64,000 nt of DNA, from NCBI RefSeq assembly GCF_023065955.2, contig NW_026622985.1, positions 72,281,931-72,345,930 on the forward strand, in the 5' to 3' direction. This stretch comes from Ursus arctos (Eukaryota > Chordata > Mammalia > Carnivora > Ursidae). This document shows positions 48,891 through 60,817 of the stretch, in pieces. The notes beneath the pieces were generated by a model. It did no database searches. It was not told the origin of the DNA and worked only from the letters and a program-made list of their open reading frames with translations. The position numbers and the translations under genes were made by a program. The number at the start of each line of letters is the position of its first letter. Positions within the stretch are counted from its first letter, which is position 1.

Positions 48891-49600
48891 GTATTTGTTG
48901 ATTCTGCTAGATACTAAATATGTCTACTCTACTTATGTATTCCAGAACTGGAAAAGCAAATGCCAGCTAGGTTTGGGGAGTCACTGAAGCCAGTGTGAGA
49001 TAGACTTAAGTTAAAAATTAACTTGATTTCCTGACCTCCATAAACCCTCGCTCAGAATATTGGACCATAGTGGCATTTTGGTTATCCAAGAATTTGTGTC
49101 AATTGGACTTTAGTAATATTATAAAATCTGTTAAATGTCCATAGGAAGATTAAAAGAAAGATTCAAAATATAATTTTGACATTATGGAAGAGTCCTTATT
49201 CAAGGGGACCAAGCTTACATTTTATTCAGTGGGATCTGGATATGTAAACTGACTCAAGCTGGGGATTGGTTGAGGGACTATGACTCCCTGTATTAGGGAC
49301 TTAAGTCAGACCTTTGTTCACTGGACCTAGAGCTTTTCTATTTGTACAGATCCAATAAGAAATTAGTAGTCTACTTATCTACTTCATAGCTAGGAACACT
49401 GTGACCAACCAGCCAGTCCCATGGTTCTCTGAGTCAGAATATTCTGACACTGTTTTGATTCTGCTGTTTATTGTAATGACCAGGCTCTTGTGGTACCTTT
49501 GTCTTGCTTCAGTGATTTAGTTTCCTTCATTTAGCCCCTGCTACTCCATCATCCCCTTTATGTTTAGACACCTCACTTCACTAGTAGAATTTCCCTCTAT
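48891..49600. other. Unassigned sequence
   Basis: No family or gene was recognised. GC content is slightly higher than in the flanks. Confidence 0.4.
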
Positions 49601-49610
49601 AATTTCTGAC

Positions 49611-49812
49611 CAGGGTGCCTGGGTGACTCAGATGGTTAAGTGTCTGCCTTTGGCTTAGGTCATGATCTCCAGGTCCTGGGATCAAGCCCCACATTGGGCT
49701 CCCAGCTCAACAGGGAGTCTACTTCTTCCTCTCCTTCTGTCTTTCCCCCTGCTTGTGCTCTCCCTGTCTCTCTCTCAAATGAATAAATAAATAAATAAAT
49801 AATCTTAAAAAA
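49611..49812 (+). mobile_element. tRNA-Lys-derived carnivore SINE, older subfamily
   Basis: The head CAGGGTGCCTGGGTGACTCA is followed by TTAGGTCATGATCTCCAGG and a tail of AATAAATAAATAAATAAATA and AATCTT. An exact 10-bp target-site duplication (AATTTCTGAC) is at 49601-49610 and 49813-49822. Confidence 0.94.
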
Positions 49813-49989
49813 AATTTCTGACACTGAAGAGGCACGATATAGTCCTTCAAGAATTCTGGGGCCCCCATCACAGCTATGGTGGAAGGTATGTCCTCTCCTG
49901 CCTGTCTGGTGGGTAAGTGGGTCTTACAAGATAAACTCTCTAATATTTTGGTTTCCCTAAGCCTTAGAATACCACATCTATGCTATTCC

Positions 49990-50210
49990 AAATTTGTAGA
50001 AGTTATCTACTGCTGCATAATAATATTACCACAATATTAGCAGATGAAAACAACACATATCTATTATCTTATAGTTCCTGCAGGTCAGGAGTCTGAGTAT
50101 GGCTGTAGCTTGGTCCTCTGCAAGGCTATAATTAGATGTTGGATATGTTTGTGGTCTTACCTGAGGCTCACCTGGAAAATGATCGACTTCCTCATTCTGT
50201 GGTACTTTAT
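49990..50210 (-). mobile_element. MLT1-type (MaLR) LTR, 5' part
   Basis: ATCTACTGCTGCATAATAAT, GAAAACAACACATATCTATT, ATCTTATAGTTCCTGCAGGT and CAGGAGTCTGAGTATGGCTG follow the reverse complement of an old MLT1 subfamily. Similarity ends near 50210. Confidence 0.55.
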
Positions 50211-52343
50211 ATAAATAGGACCATTGTCATTATTCATCTCATTCTTACCGGTTCTTTGACCTGACAACCTGGGGCTCCTCCCCTTCATGATTGAGATTTT
50301 CCCCCTTGGTATTTAGGTTTGACCTGTTGTGTACAGTATTTTATTTCTGTGTTCTTCATAGACCTTTTTTCTGGTTGTCTTCTCTTAAATACCACTGTTT
50401 AGCTTATAAAGTTCTGATATTGTATGGATAATCATTGTAAAAGTGGGACTCTTTCTTGTAATGTGACAAAAACAGAAATCAAAGTAGCATAAGCCAAAAT
50501 AGAAATTAATTGGCTAAGAAAACTGGAAATATTGGAAAGGGACAGGTTTAAGGCAAGTCAAAATTTGGAGACTCATAAATATCATCGACTCTTTGTATGT
50601 GTAGGGAGGGGATGGGTGTGTCACAACTGGAAGACAGCTACTGGTATCTAGTGAGGATTCCTGCTAAATCTACAATATACAGGGCAGTTCTTCACAGCAA
50701 AGAATTCTCTAGACAATAGTGCTGAGACTCAGAAAGAAATTACGCATAGAGATTGCATACTTTCCACGCACCTTCCATTAAGTCCGATACATTATAGACT
50801 CCCGAGCAAAGCCATGACCATCCACACTCTCTGCAAAGTTATGAAACAAGATATTCAGTATAACCCTAATTGTAGTTATTACAGATGGTGTTAAATCAAT
50901 ATCTGATATTCAACTCTCCTTCCTATACTAATTTCAGATTTTTCTTACCTTTACCTGTATTTCAACTGTTAATAAGCGGCTTAGTTGGTGGAGTAACCAG
51001 AAATCTATGAGAGTTTCTGAGTCTTAGTTGCCTTCACCATATCACACTACTACTGGTTGTGATGGTATAAATAAGAAAACTTGATTTTAAATGCTCTACA
51101 TATCCTACTTTTTATATCAGAAATAAAACCACTGCTGCAGTGATCAAGGCTTGTACTTCTAGAAGTATCTAGATGATAGATATGATTAACAATGATTAAC
51201 AATGACTCCAAACACAGTAGATGGCACTTGGTTAATACAATCAGTGGCAATATAAAAACATGACAGATTGGTATTTTATTTGCAGTAAGTTTGAGAAAGC
51301 TTTTCTTCTTAACATTTAAGATGAAGCATTAAAGAAAAAAAAAAGATTCTTTGGTCAATTTAGGATTGTAACACCCTTGCATGCTGTTAGAAATAACGAG
51401 AAATTTCAAGGCCAATACAAATGACAATCACCTCTCAAGTGACAATTCCAAACTTCACCCACTGGTGATATCAATATGATCAAATCCCTTTATGCTTTGT
51501 AACTTGACTTAAAAGCTGTCCCAGAAATTTGAGTCTAGGCTAAAACATTGTAACAACTCAGTGACAAATATAGTAATAACTCTTAATTTTCCCCTTTAAA
51601 TCTGTTGGTATCTTTCCTATAAATAAAATGAGAAGTTATATTATAGCTAATGAATTATGAGTATAACCTCACTTACCCTGTGAGTTTTGCTTATACAGTA
51701 TAGTAAGAATATGTTGTCTCCCTTCTACCTAGATGAGTAAAAAGAAAAAACCCTGCCTGGGAATATGACCTGGCCTACCCTAGAGAAAATCATATGTGCA
51801 TGTTGGGCTAATTAAGGTACTGAAGACCTCCAATTGGGTGGTCAGTGTCCTTCAGAAAATTATCCCATTGAAGAACATAATATCTTTCAATATATTCAGT
51901 ATCACAGTTTTTCTCTTTATGGTTGGGACAGATTGTTACTCTGTGGCTGAGCACCAAAAAGGCAGTTGACTTAATTTTAGAAACTGTGTCCTAAGAACAA
52001 TTTATTTAAATATTAATTTAAATATTTACTCTTAGTATTTTGTCAAGCCCCCACATAGGAGAAGGTTGTGGGAACTGAAACCTGCTAAAGGAACAGTACA
52101 TCCATTTCTTCCATCTCACATCACTCAGGGGCATATGCTTATTTATTGAAATAATGAGAAGAATAGCATTTGGTATATAAAAATGTTCTCTCTTTCTTTT
52201 CCCTCTGGCATATTAATAAATTGTACTTATGATGTTTTCTAATGTAATATAATAAAATGTTTCTCTTGGGTTTTGTGTATTTTTTTGTTTAGAACTTTTT
52301 CTTTCTTTCCCTTTTTTTTTTTTTTTTTTAAGCTCCTGGAGAC
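50211..52343. other. Unassigned sequence, about 2.1 kb
   Basis: A long T-tract near 52310-52330 lies just before the hAT element. No interspersed repeat or exon was recognised in the rest. Confidence 0.4.
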
Positions 52344-52526
52344 CAATAGTTCTCAATTCCATTGATACATGAGGAGCCAAAAGAGATTTCTGCAGCTCAG
52401 GTCCCACCTCATATATTGCTAATACATGGTAAGCCTACCCCATATGTCTTGGGGTGTCTATTCTCAATACTTTTTCCTTTTTACATTTTGTTCATTCTAA
52501 TGAGCAGGCAAGATTGAGAATGATTG
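52344..52526. mobile_element. MER5-like hAT non-autonomous element, 183 bp
   Basis: The left end CAATAGTTCTCAATTCC and the right end GATTGAGAATGATTG are inverted copies of each other and match the hAT-Charlie end CAGTGGTTCTCAA...TTGAGAACCACTG with substitutions. The length of 183 bp is close to MER5A (about 189 bp from memory). The 8-bp flanks agree at 4 positions. No transposase. Confidence 0.7.
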
Positions 52527-53411
52527 GTGCAGTTTAAGCTGTTTGTAGGCAGTGTGGGTGGGAAGCAGATTTTGAATTGACCCTGCTCTGCATAATATTG
52601 TAAACCTGGATCTGTTGTAGACAGCAGACTGTCAAGTTATGTTCATTTCAAGAATATTTTTCTGTCCTTAGTAATAAAGTGGGTTTAATTTTCTCTCAAA
52701 ATGAATGCCTTCTACTCTTAGAGAAGTGATCTCATTTCGTATTTATGCACTGGGTTACCAGAGGAACACTCATTCTGACTGACACACTAGTGGGGAGATC
52801 TCAGAAGGGACTGTCATTGTTACTCCACAGATCACCTCAAACTGTCCTTATGAAGTTTTCCTATTGTGTCAGTCTAGACTTACTAACTTAAGACTGTAGG
52901 AATAACACATCACATGGATCATTTGCTAGGCTGAGAGGTGAATCAAAGGATAAAACCAAATCCAGAGGGAAGGAAATAGTTTTCTTAAAGAGATAAACAA
53001 AGAGGTTTGCACTTTGTTATTTTAAAGCAGGAAGCTACTCTACTTGACAAGTGGTCCTGAGCAGATACGAGTAAGAGTAGGTGATTTATTGTTTTTGAGA
53101 TTTGCCTCTGTAGAAAGCTTAACATCTCTTGTTATTTTTCCATTGAGTTATGGGGATTCTCAGAAATGAAGTGGTTTTCAACTATTCTTCCTTTCCTTAA
53201 AAGAACATTGGATTCCTTTTGGTAACTACTATTCCTTTATTAAGAGTGTGATATTGCCTTTCCAACACAGAATGGCAATGTTGTGAACAAAGGAATCATA
53301 AAAGAAGTGTGCCCTATACCACATTATTTTCAATGTTCTTATCATGTAAGCAGCATCCTATCAGGCGAGGAAAGTTGATTGTGATGAGAAAAAAATTGAG
53401 AAAGCAAAGAG
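52527..53411. other. Unassigned sequence
   Basis: No repeat family or gene signal was recognised. Confidence 0.4.
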
Positions 53412-53943
53412 TGTATTAGGGTTCTTCAGAGAAAGAGAACTAACAGGATATGTATCTATAGCTATCTGTGTGTATATATATATATAAATATATATATGGA
53501 AATTTATTGTAGGGAATTGGCTCAAATGATTATGGAGGCTGACAGATTCTGAGATCTGCATTATACAAACTGTGGAGCCAGGATAACTGATTGGTATAAG
53601 TTCCAGTGTGAAGGCTGGCAGGTTTGAGACCTACAAAGGGATGTTTCTGTTCAAGTCAGAAGACAGGAAAAAACTGGTAGTCCAGCTCTAGGCAATCAGG
53701 TAGGAATTCCCTCCTACTCCTGGGAAGATCAGCCTTTTTTTGTTTTTGTTTTCCTACTTAGGCCTTCAGCTGATTGGATATGGCCCACCCACATTAGGGA
53801 GAGTAATATGCTTTACTTAGTCCACTGACTTAAACGTTAATCTCATCCAGAAACATCCTTACAGATATGCCCAGAATAATATTTGACCAAATATCTGGGC
53901 ATCTCATGGTGTGGTCAAGTTGACAGATAAAATTAGCCATCAT
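53412..53943 (-). mobile_element. LTR-like repeat, near full-length copy
   Basis: The element runs on the plus strand from TGTATTAGGGTTCTTCAGAG through TTATTGTAGGGAATTGGCTC and CAGCTGATTGGATATGGCCC to TGGTCAAGTTGACAGATAAA...CCATCA. Its ends are TG...CA and it carries an AATAAA-like signal on the minus strand (near 53500), as expected of a solo LTR. A TA-rich microsatellite has grown at 53470-53497. Same family as 43296-43437. I recognise it as a widespread mammalian repeat but cannot name it safely. Confidence 0.72.
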
Positions 53944-55769
53944 AAGGGAGTATCAGTAAGAAATAATCTATAGAAGAGTAACTGCCAGGTTGTAAATGTG
54001 GACAAATACTATGTTCTAGAGGTGCACATCTATAGCCAGGATTCCTGCTGACAGTAGCTTTAAGTGCCATATAAACAAACTGAATAACTTTTGTACTAGC
54101 CTGTGTTAGATTAATCAGAGAATCTGATGGAATAGTATTTGCATGGGAAAGTTTACCAAGGACTTGAACAGTATGGAAACCAAGAGTGAATCTGTTGGGA
54201 GACAATTTACCTTGAATATTTGCACTTTTCTGCCTGGTTTAGATCTTTGAAGCAAAAGCACCTGTTTAAATAGTAAACATGCCTTAGAAGATTAAAAGAG
54301 TGTTTCTATAAAGTTAGACACCTCTGAAAAGATTTGAAAACATAAAGAATTCTTTTCTTCCCCTTCCTGGAGACTTGTGTGTACATTTGAAGGTAGTAAA
54401 CCAAGAGATGCATTTCTCCTCTCTTCCAGAGGAAATGTGCTTAGGTGAGCAATCTGTCTTACTTTGTTAGTGAAAGCTGACATGGAGACAAAATAAACAA
54501 TTAATATAGATAAAATAATTTTCTTTTCCTACACTGAGATTTTTTATCTAATTTGAGTTCTCTTGAGCTGCTCTGGTGCAATCTCTCAGAAATACCTGAG
54601 ATACATAATATATAATAAAATCATCATTAGTCTTTAATAACAAAAAATTAAGTGATTTATTAATAATAACAAAGATTTAAATGATCTTAAAAATCCTAAA
54701 TGATTAAAAACATGTAGAAACTAATTCCAGCTCAGTGATAAACCTGGAAACTAATTCTCAATTTCTCTCAATTGGGAGATGTATTTTGTATCACTTATAG
54801 ACATGTTGGCTCCTAATGGATGTTTCTCCCTTGCTCATTGATTCACAATGATCAATACGAAAGACCGATGGCAGGGGAGATGGATAGGGTGCAGTATCAG
54901 AATTAGTTCCTACTTGCAGCTAAACTCATCCGTAATTTTGTTGCTGGTTATCTAATTTACATCTCACTCTGTTTTTTGGCTTTACTTCTACTCATTGCAA
55001 TATTCAACCTGGGTTCTCAGATACAAAATTTTTAATTTCATGTGCCTGATTTCAGCCAACTTAATTCCCCCTGGCACAGTATCTTTAAACCACTGTTTCA
55101 GAACCCACTTGACAACTTCTCATTCCCCACATGAATAGTTTACGTCACTATTGTGGCAATCAGTATAACTTGGAAAGTTTAGGTTTAGGAAAACCATCTA
55201 GGTCATTACTAATTTTTAAAGAAAACAATTTTTCTTTCCCCTTCAGGTAGCCCCACATGATATTTTGCAGTCCTCAAGACTGAGTTGGGATTGTGATTGC
55301 ATGACCCTGTGTCTGGCAGGAAGAATTCACTTAGCAATGGGAAAGATAAACCTGCACAGAAATTGTGATATTCACCTAGACCCCAAAAATGTATCTAAGA
55401 AGGATAATAGTGATTTCCACTTCACATTATTCACGTCATGAATAATCCCAGTAATTTAAGAATGTGTATCTGGAAGTATGGTGAGGTTTTTCTTGAGCAA
55501 TATAAAGCACTTAGAATTTGGCACAGTGGCATTCAATAAAATATTGTTATTCTTTTATTATTTTTACCAGCACTGCATATACAACTAGAATGGGAAAGAT
55601 ATTGTGCCAATTATGTGATATTTGTTGTTACATGTCCAGACTTGGGCTTCATAGGTAAATTACAGGAACTAGCAAAAGGAGGAACTAGCAAAAGGAACAC
55701 ACTAAATAAAACCAAATAATCACATGCTTGGCATGTGGTTCCAGCAACTGAATTTTACTGGATAAAATG
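53944..55769. other. Unassigned sequence with a 16-bp tandem duplication
   Basis: Two exact adjacent copies of GGAACTAGCAAAAGGA lie at 55665-55680 and 55681-55696. No family or gene was recognised in the rest. Confidence 0.45.
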
Positions 55770-56265
55770 TGTTTACTCATCCATTCATCTGTTCATGTAT
55801 GCCCTAATCCATCAACTCAGTAGATATTTGCTGGATACTTACCTTTATTCTACGAATACTTAAGTGAAGAAGAAAGGTATGATCCCTTTTATCTTGATTT
55901 TTATACTTTAAGAAGAAAACACATAATTTTCAGTTGACTATTGAAACAGGTGATTTTCTTTAAAAAGGGAATCAGCCTTTAACTATTATTTTCTCAATTA
56001 TCAAATCTACCTGAATAAGTAGGAATTAACTAGAAAGTGAGTAGGAGAGGTATGAAAAGCATTCCAGGAAGAAAAATGTACATATTTAAAGGCCTTGAGC
56101 TGAAAAAAACATATTGTTGAGAAATGGAAAAAAAAAGGGGGGGGCATGGAGAGGATGAGGATGGGAAGGCACATAGAGAAGGTGTAGAGCATCATGAAAT
56201 GAAACTAGTTAAGAGGCAGTTGCCAGACCCTGCATGTTCTGATAGGCCATACTAAAGACTAGAAG
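55770..56265 (-). mobile_element. L2 LINE 3' region
   Basis: TCATCCATTCATCTGTTCAT and GTAGATATTTGCTGGATACT are followed later by AAAAGCATTCCAGGAAGAAA, TTAAAGGCCTTGAGCTGAAA and CTGATAGGCCATACTAAAGA. These blocks are in the order of the reverse complement of the L2 3' region. Confidence 0.68.
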
Positions 56266-56393
56266 GTAAATCAGTGAAAAATAAAAAAAATAATAAGAGA
56301 CCGATCTAACCATACTTTTTTCAAATAATTCACAAACTCAGGCTCTCCTCCTCTTACTGTTTTGCTCAAAAATTTGAATTAAGAAATGGGGCT

Positions 56394-56591
56394 GGGGCGC
56401 CTGGGTGGCACAGTGGTTAAGCGTCTGCCTTTGGCTCAGGGCGTGATCCCGGCGTTCTGGGATCGAGCTCCACATCGGGCTCCTCCGCTAGGAGCCCACT
56501 TCTTCCTCTCCCACTCCCCCTGCTTGTGTTCCCTCTCTCGCTGGCTGTCTCTATCTCTGTCAAATAAATAAATAAAATCTTAAAAAAAAAA
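56394..56591 (+). mobile_element. tRNA-Lys-derived carnivore SINE, young subfamily
   Basis: The head GGGGCGCCTGGGTGGCACAG is followed by GGGCGTGATCCCGGCG, the CTGCTTGTGTTCCCTCTCTC section, and AATAAATAAAATCTT plus poly(A). Its target site AAATGGGGCT (56384-56393) recurs not once but twice downstream. Confidence 0.95.
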
Positions 56592-56635
56592 AAATGGGGC
56601 TATTAAAAAAGAAAGAAAGAAAGAAATGGGGCTAT
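56592..56635. repeat. Duplicated target site separated by a GAAA-rich tract
   Basis: AAATGGGGCTAT occurs at 56592-56603 and again at 56624-56635, separated by TAAAAAAGAAAGAAAGAAAG. With the pre-insertion copy at 56384-56393 this makes three copies of the site. Confidence 0.9.
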
Positions 56636-56782
56636 AGGTGGCAGTGCACCGTGCAACTGAACGCTTGTAACACTTAACTGGACTGGGAGTTTACAGTGAA
56701 CCATTAAGAACATGAGGGACTTGAGAAAACTGGTATAGACTGGAAAGAAAGAAGTGGGTAGCCCCCTGATGTGGCAAGAAAC

Positions 56783-56822
56783 AAGAGAGAATGAGAGAGA
56801 GAGAGAGAGAATGAGAGAGAGC
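56783..56822. repeat. (GA)n microsatellite
   Basis: GA units interrupted by AATGA steps. Confidence 0.92.
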
Positions 56823-56988
56823 AAGATTGGTTGATTACTTGGCCCTAGTGAGAAAAGAATTTTAACATATCAATATCTACTCTGTTTGCATAACACAGGA
56901 CTTGGCTACATTCCTTTATTGACCTTTAATTTGTTTTATTCTTGAGACCTGTTTTACTTCATCTTCCTCTTTTTAGCTGAGCCAGCTT

Positions 56989-57184
56989 TTTTTTTTTTAA
57001 AAGATTTTATTTATTTATGTGACAGAGAGACAGCCAGAGAGAGAGGGAACACAGCAGGGGGAGTGGGAGAGGAAGAAGCAGGCTCACAGCGGAGGAGCCC
57101 GATGCGGGACTCGATCCCGGTACGCCGGGATCACGCCCTGAGCCGAAGGCAGACGCTTTAACGACTGTGCTACCCAGGTGCCCC
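56989..57184 (-). mobile_element. tRNA-Lys-derived carnivore SINE, young subfamily
   Basis: Plus-strand poly(T), AGATTTTATTTATTTATGTG, GAGAGGGAACACAGCAGGGG, CGGGATCACGCCCTGAGCC and CTACCCAGGTGCCCC. The target-site duplication matches at 15 of 16 bases (TTAGCTGAGCCAGCTT at 56973-56988, TTAGCTGAGCCAACTT at 57185-57200). Confidence 0.95.
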
Positions 57185-57200
57185 TTAGCTGAGCCAACTT

Positions 57201-58151
57201 AGTTGAAGTTCTTTTCTTGCAACCAAAAGATCTGACTTAAAAAAAAAAATGATATTCTCAAATGGATTTATTTTTATCACCAGAATTTTTCATTTTTAAA
57301 GTTGAATGTTATATTTCCAATTTCTCCATTATTTCTGCAAGATGGTTTCTGCTTTTTGCTAGTATTTTTCACCTTCATTTTCAGGGCAATATAGAAGGAA
57401 TATTGTAGACCGGGTTTTGTATTTCATTCTTCTTTAGGACAGGGACATTTTTCTATTTGTAAATGGAAGTTGTGGGACTGAGAAAATTGGATATGGTCTG
57501 ATAACATAGGAGAATCATGTTTCTGATTTTACAGTAACCTTTAAATCATGTGAGGATGTTATTTAAATGGAAAAAAAAAGAGCCAAATATGGTGAAACAT
57601 CCAGGTTTTCATACAGAATAAAAATAAAGTTGAATATTAAATGCATTTATTTTAAGAGATAGTTAAAGACTCATATGTTAGATAATTTTACATAGTACAA
57701 TGCAGCCATTCCAAACCTGGTGAGCACGCCAACATTGCCAACATTCTTTTTTCTATTCTATTTGAAAAACACATAGTTGAATTTCATCCCAAAAGTACTG
57801 AATTAGAGTCTCTGGGGATTAGATGAGGTGATGATTGTGACTGCATGTGTCCATTGAGAATAGAGCAGAAAGAGCAACAGATGAATAATTTAAAGTCCCC
57901 AGATTTGTAGTGAATAATTATATGACTTCAGGAATATTCTCAATCTCTCCAATCTCTCAGTACCACAATTCCCACAACTGTGCAGTAAGAAGTTCAATTT
58001 GTGACATGTAAAGATCTTTAGCCTTCTTCCTGAACCTTCCTTGCATCTTTAAACACTGTCTTACTGAATTGTATCATTTCCCAGCTATTCAAGAAAATCA
58101 CAAAATCAAAATCTTAGGTGTCATCTTTAATTCTTCCTTCTCTCACATTTT
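57201..58151. other. Unassigned AT-rich sequence
   Basis: No repeat family or gene signal was recognised. Confidence 0.4.
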
Positions 58152-58165
58152 TGTTACACATATTT

Positions 58166-58376
58166 AAAAAAAAATATATTTTATTTATTTGAAAGAGAGA
58201 AGGCACGCACACATGCACCCCCCCACACACACACAGGAGTGGCGGGGGAGGGGCAGAAAGAGAGAGAGAGAGAGAGAGAGGGAGACTCCCTGCTGAGCAG
58301 GCTCCATCCCAGGACCCCGAGTTCATGACCTGAGCCAAAGGCAGAAGCTTAACCGACTGAGCCACCCAGGCGCCCC
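58166..58376 (-). mobile_element. tRNA-Lys-derived carnivore SINE, older subfamily
   Basis: Plus-strand ATATATTTTATTTATTTGAA, a CA/C-rich and (GA)n-expanded section (58258-58281), CCTGAGCCAAAGGCAGAAGC and GCCACCCAGGCGCCCC. Flanked by TGTTACACATATTT (58152-58165) and TGTTACCCGTATTT (58377-58390), 12 of 14 identical. Confidence 0.93.
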
Positions 58377-58390
58377 TGTTACCCGTATTT

Positions 58391-59119
58391 GTGTTATATA
58401 ATACTTACTGTGTGATCTAAGGAAATTTGATATTAAAAATGTCAATATTGTGCAATTTTAAATTTCCTATTAAAAAATAAATAAAACTGCAAATTGATGC
58501 TTATAGATCTAACCTCAGAACTCCCACTTTCCAGGCTTAGAAAACCCTTAGGATATCGACTTTAAGGGGAAACAGACTGGGGCGATGAATTAGAGACTTT
58601 CAATAGGTATGCATTTATTTTCTTAAGAAATGGAAATTACGTTAGTCTCCAAACACATTCCCTACAGTAGCCAATTCTGACAAACATATGAACTCAAATC
58701 AGGATTACAAAGGGGAGATTAAAAGGAAATTTAATATTAATCCATTTTGCAGCTGTTTATAGAACCAAATATATTGCTTTTACTGAAAAAATATGTCATC
58801 TGATGTTCATTTATACAGTCTCTCATCCTATGTGTACCATCATGTTCATAATGTATCAAACAGAGGTTTAGTATCTTTTCATTCCTCTACATGATGTTTT
58901 AAGTATCTATGAATATATATGTATAGATAGGTATAAATATAGATCTGCTATATCAATTTGGTATGGAAAATAAACAAATGATCACTTGAATAAACTAGAA
59001 AGAATATCAATATATCATTATAATCTGAAAGAATCAAATATTCTGTAAAAGTTGTAGGATGAAAGTTATACAAAAGGATGCCAAAATATAAGAAACTCAG
59101 GAAATTATATTTTTTATGC
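58391..59119. other. Unassigned AT-rich sequence
   Basis: No repeat family or gene signal was recognised. Confidence 0.4.
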
Positions 59120-59870
59120 TTAACTCCTTCCATTTTTTAAAATGAATTTTATTGTGAAATGATTTTCTTAAAATGCACACATTTTAAGTAAATAAGTCAA
59201 TGACTTTGACAAATGCACATACACATATAACTACCACCCCAATCAATATAGGAATATTTTTATCTCCTCAAAAATTTCGCTTGGGGCTCTAGTAAGTCAA
59301 TACCCTTTCCTACCCACAACCAACCCCAAGCAACAAATAACCTTATTTCTGTCATTATAAAATAGTTCTGTCATTTCTAGAATATCAAATAAACAGAGGT
59401 ACACAGAATCTATCATTCTGGGACCATTTTGTGACTTCTCTCTACAAAAGTTTGTAGCATTCATTTGTGTCATAACCTATACCAGTAGTTAGTTTCTTTT
59501 TATTTCTCAGTAGTGTTTCTTTTTATGAATATAACACAATTAGATTTGTTTATTCTTCTCATTAATAGACAATGCCATCATTTCCAGTTTAGGGGATTAT
59601 GGATTTTAAAGAAGCCCAAAACAATGGTGTAAGGCTTTTCATGATACTACCTTCTTTCTTGGATAAATGCTTAGGAGTAAATCATGGTAGGTGAATTTTT
59701 AATTTTTTAAGATTGCCACACTGGTTTCCAAAGTGGTTGCAAGTTTGACACAGCTACCAACAGTGTAGCTTGGTTTGTACTACATACTTGTCAGCATTTA
59801 ATATTGTGAGGCTTTCAAATTTTAGCCATTCTAAAGGCTTTAGTTTTCGTTTCTCAGAATTCTAATGTTG
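59120..59870 (-). mobile_element. Old L1 3' end
   Basis: ATGAATTTTATTGTGAAATG, TTTGACAAATGCACATACAC, ATAACTACCACCCCAATCAA and AGATTGCCACACTGGTTTCC form the reverse complement of an L1MA/L1MB-type 3' UTR and ORF2 end. It stops near 59870. Confidence 0.75.
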
Positions 59871-59879
59871 TTGAATATA

Positions 59880-60756
59880 TTTTAATAAACACTATTTTAG
59901 AACAATTTTATATTTACATAAAAATTGTTAAGATAGTGTTGAGTTCCCTTATACAGTGCACATAGTTTCTCCTATAATCTGACATTAATGTGATATCTGT
60001 TACAATAAGCAATTGGATATTGACACATCATTAAAGTCCATACTTTATTCATATATTCTTAGTTTTTGCCTGATATCCCTTTTCTGTTCCATGATCCCAA
60101 CTAGGATGTCACATTTTATTTAGTTGTCATGTCTCATTAGACTCCTTTTGACCATGACAGTTTCTCAGACTTTCTTTGTTCTTGATGACCTTATCTATTT
60201 TGAGGAGCACTGGTCTGGTATGCTGTAGAATGCCCATTATTAGAATTTATCCAATATCTTATTATGGTGAGACTGGTAATATGAATTATTGGGATAAAGA
60301 GCACAGAGGGAAAATGCCATTTTCATTACATCATATGAAAGGCAAAAACTATCACCGTGATTTATGACTGTTGATTTTGACATTGATCACCTGGTTCAGA
60401 TAGTACTTCTCAGATTTCTCCACCTTAAAGTTATTCTTCCCTCTCCCTCTCCTTTGCTCTTAACTTTGAATAGAAATTAATAAACTCAGCCATCCCAGAA
60501 GTGATGGAGAGTCAAACTGTCACTCCTTCGGGGTGGTATGCACATAAATTATTTAAAATCTCAGCCTGGGAGATTTGTCTTTTCATCCCATTTATTAATT
60601 TATTCAATTAATTATTCATGTCAGTATAAACTCATGGACATTTATTTTAGACTTTAGGTTACAATCTCATACTAATTTATTTATTTATTTTGCTCAAATT
60701 GTTCCAGCTTTGACTACTGGGAGCTCTCTCACTTGGCTCTTGTGTACCTTTGGCTT
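59880..60756 (-). mobile_element. Old L1 3' UTR, left part of a split element
   Basis: ATTTTAGAACAATTTTATAT, GACAGTTTCTCAGACTTTCT, TGCCATTTTCATTACATCAT and TCAAATTGTTCCAGCTTTGA belong to the complement of an old L1M 3' region. The text breaks at about 60756 and resumes at about 61176, after a younger insertion. Confidence 0.68.
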
Positions 60757-60778
60757 GCTTGCTTTCTTCTTTCTTTCT

Positions 60779-60817
<39 letters not shown>

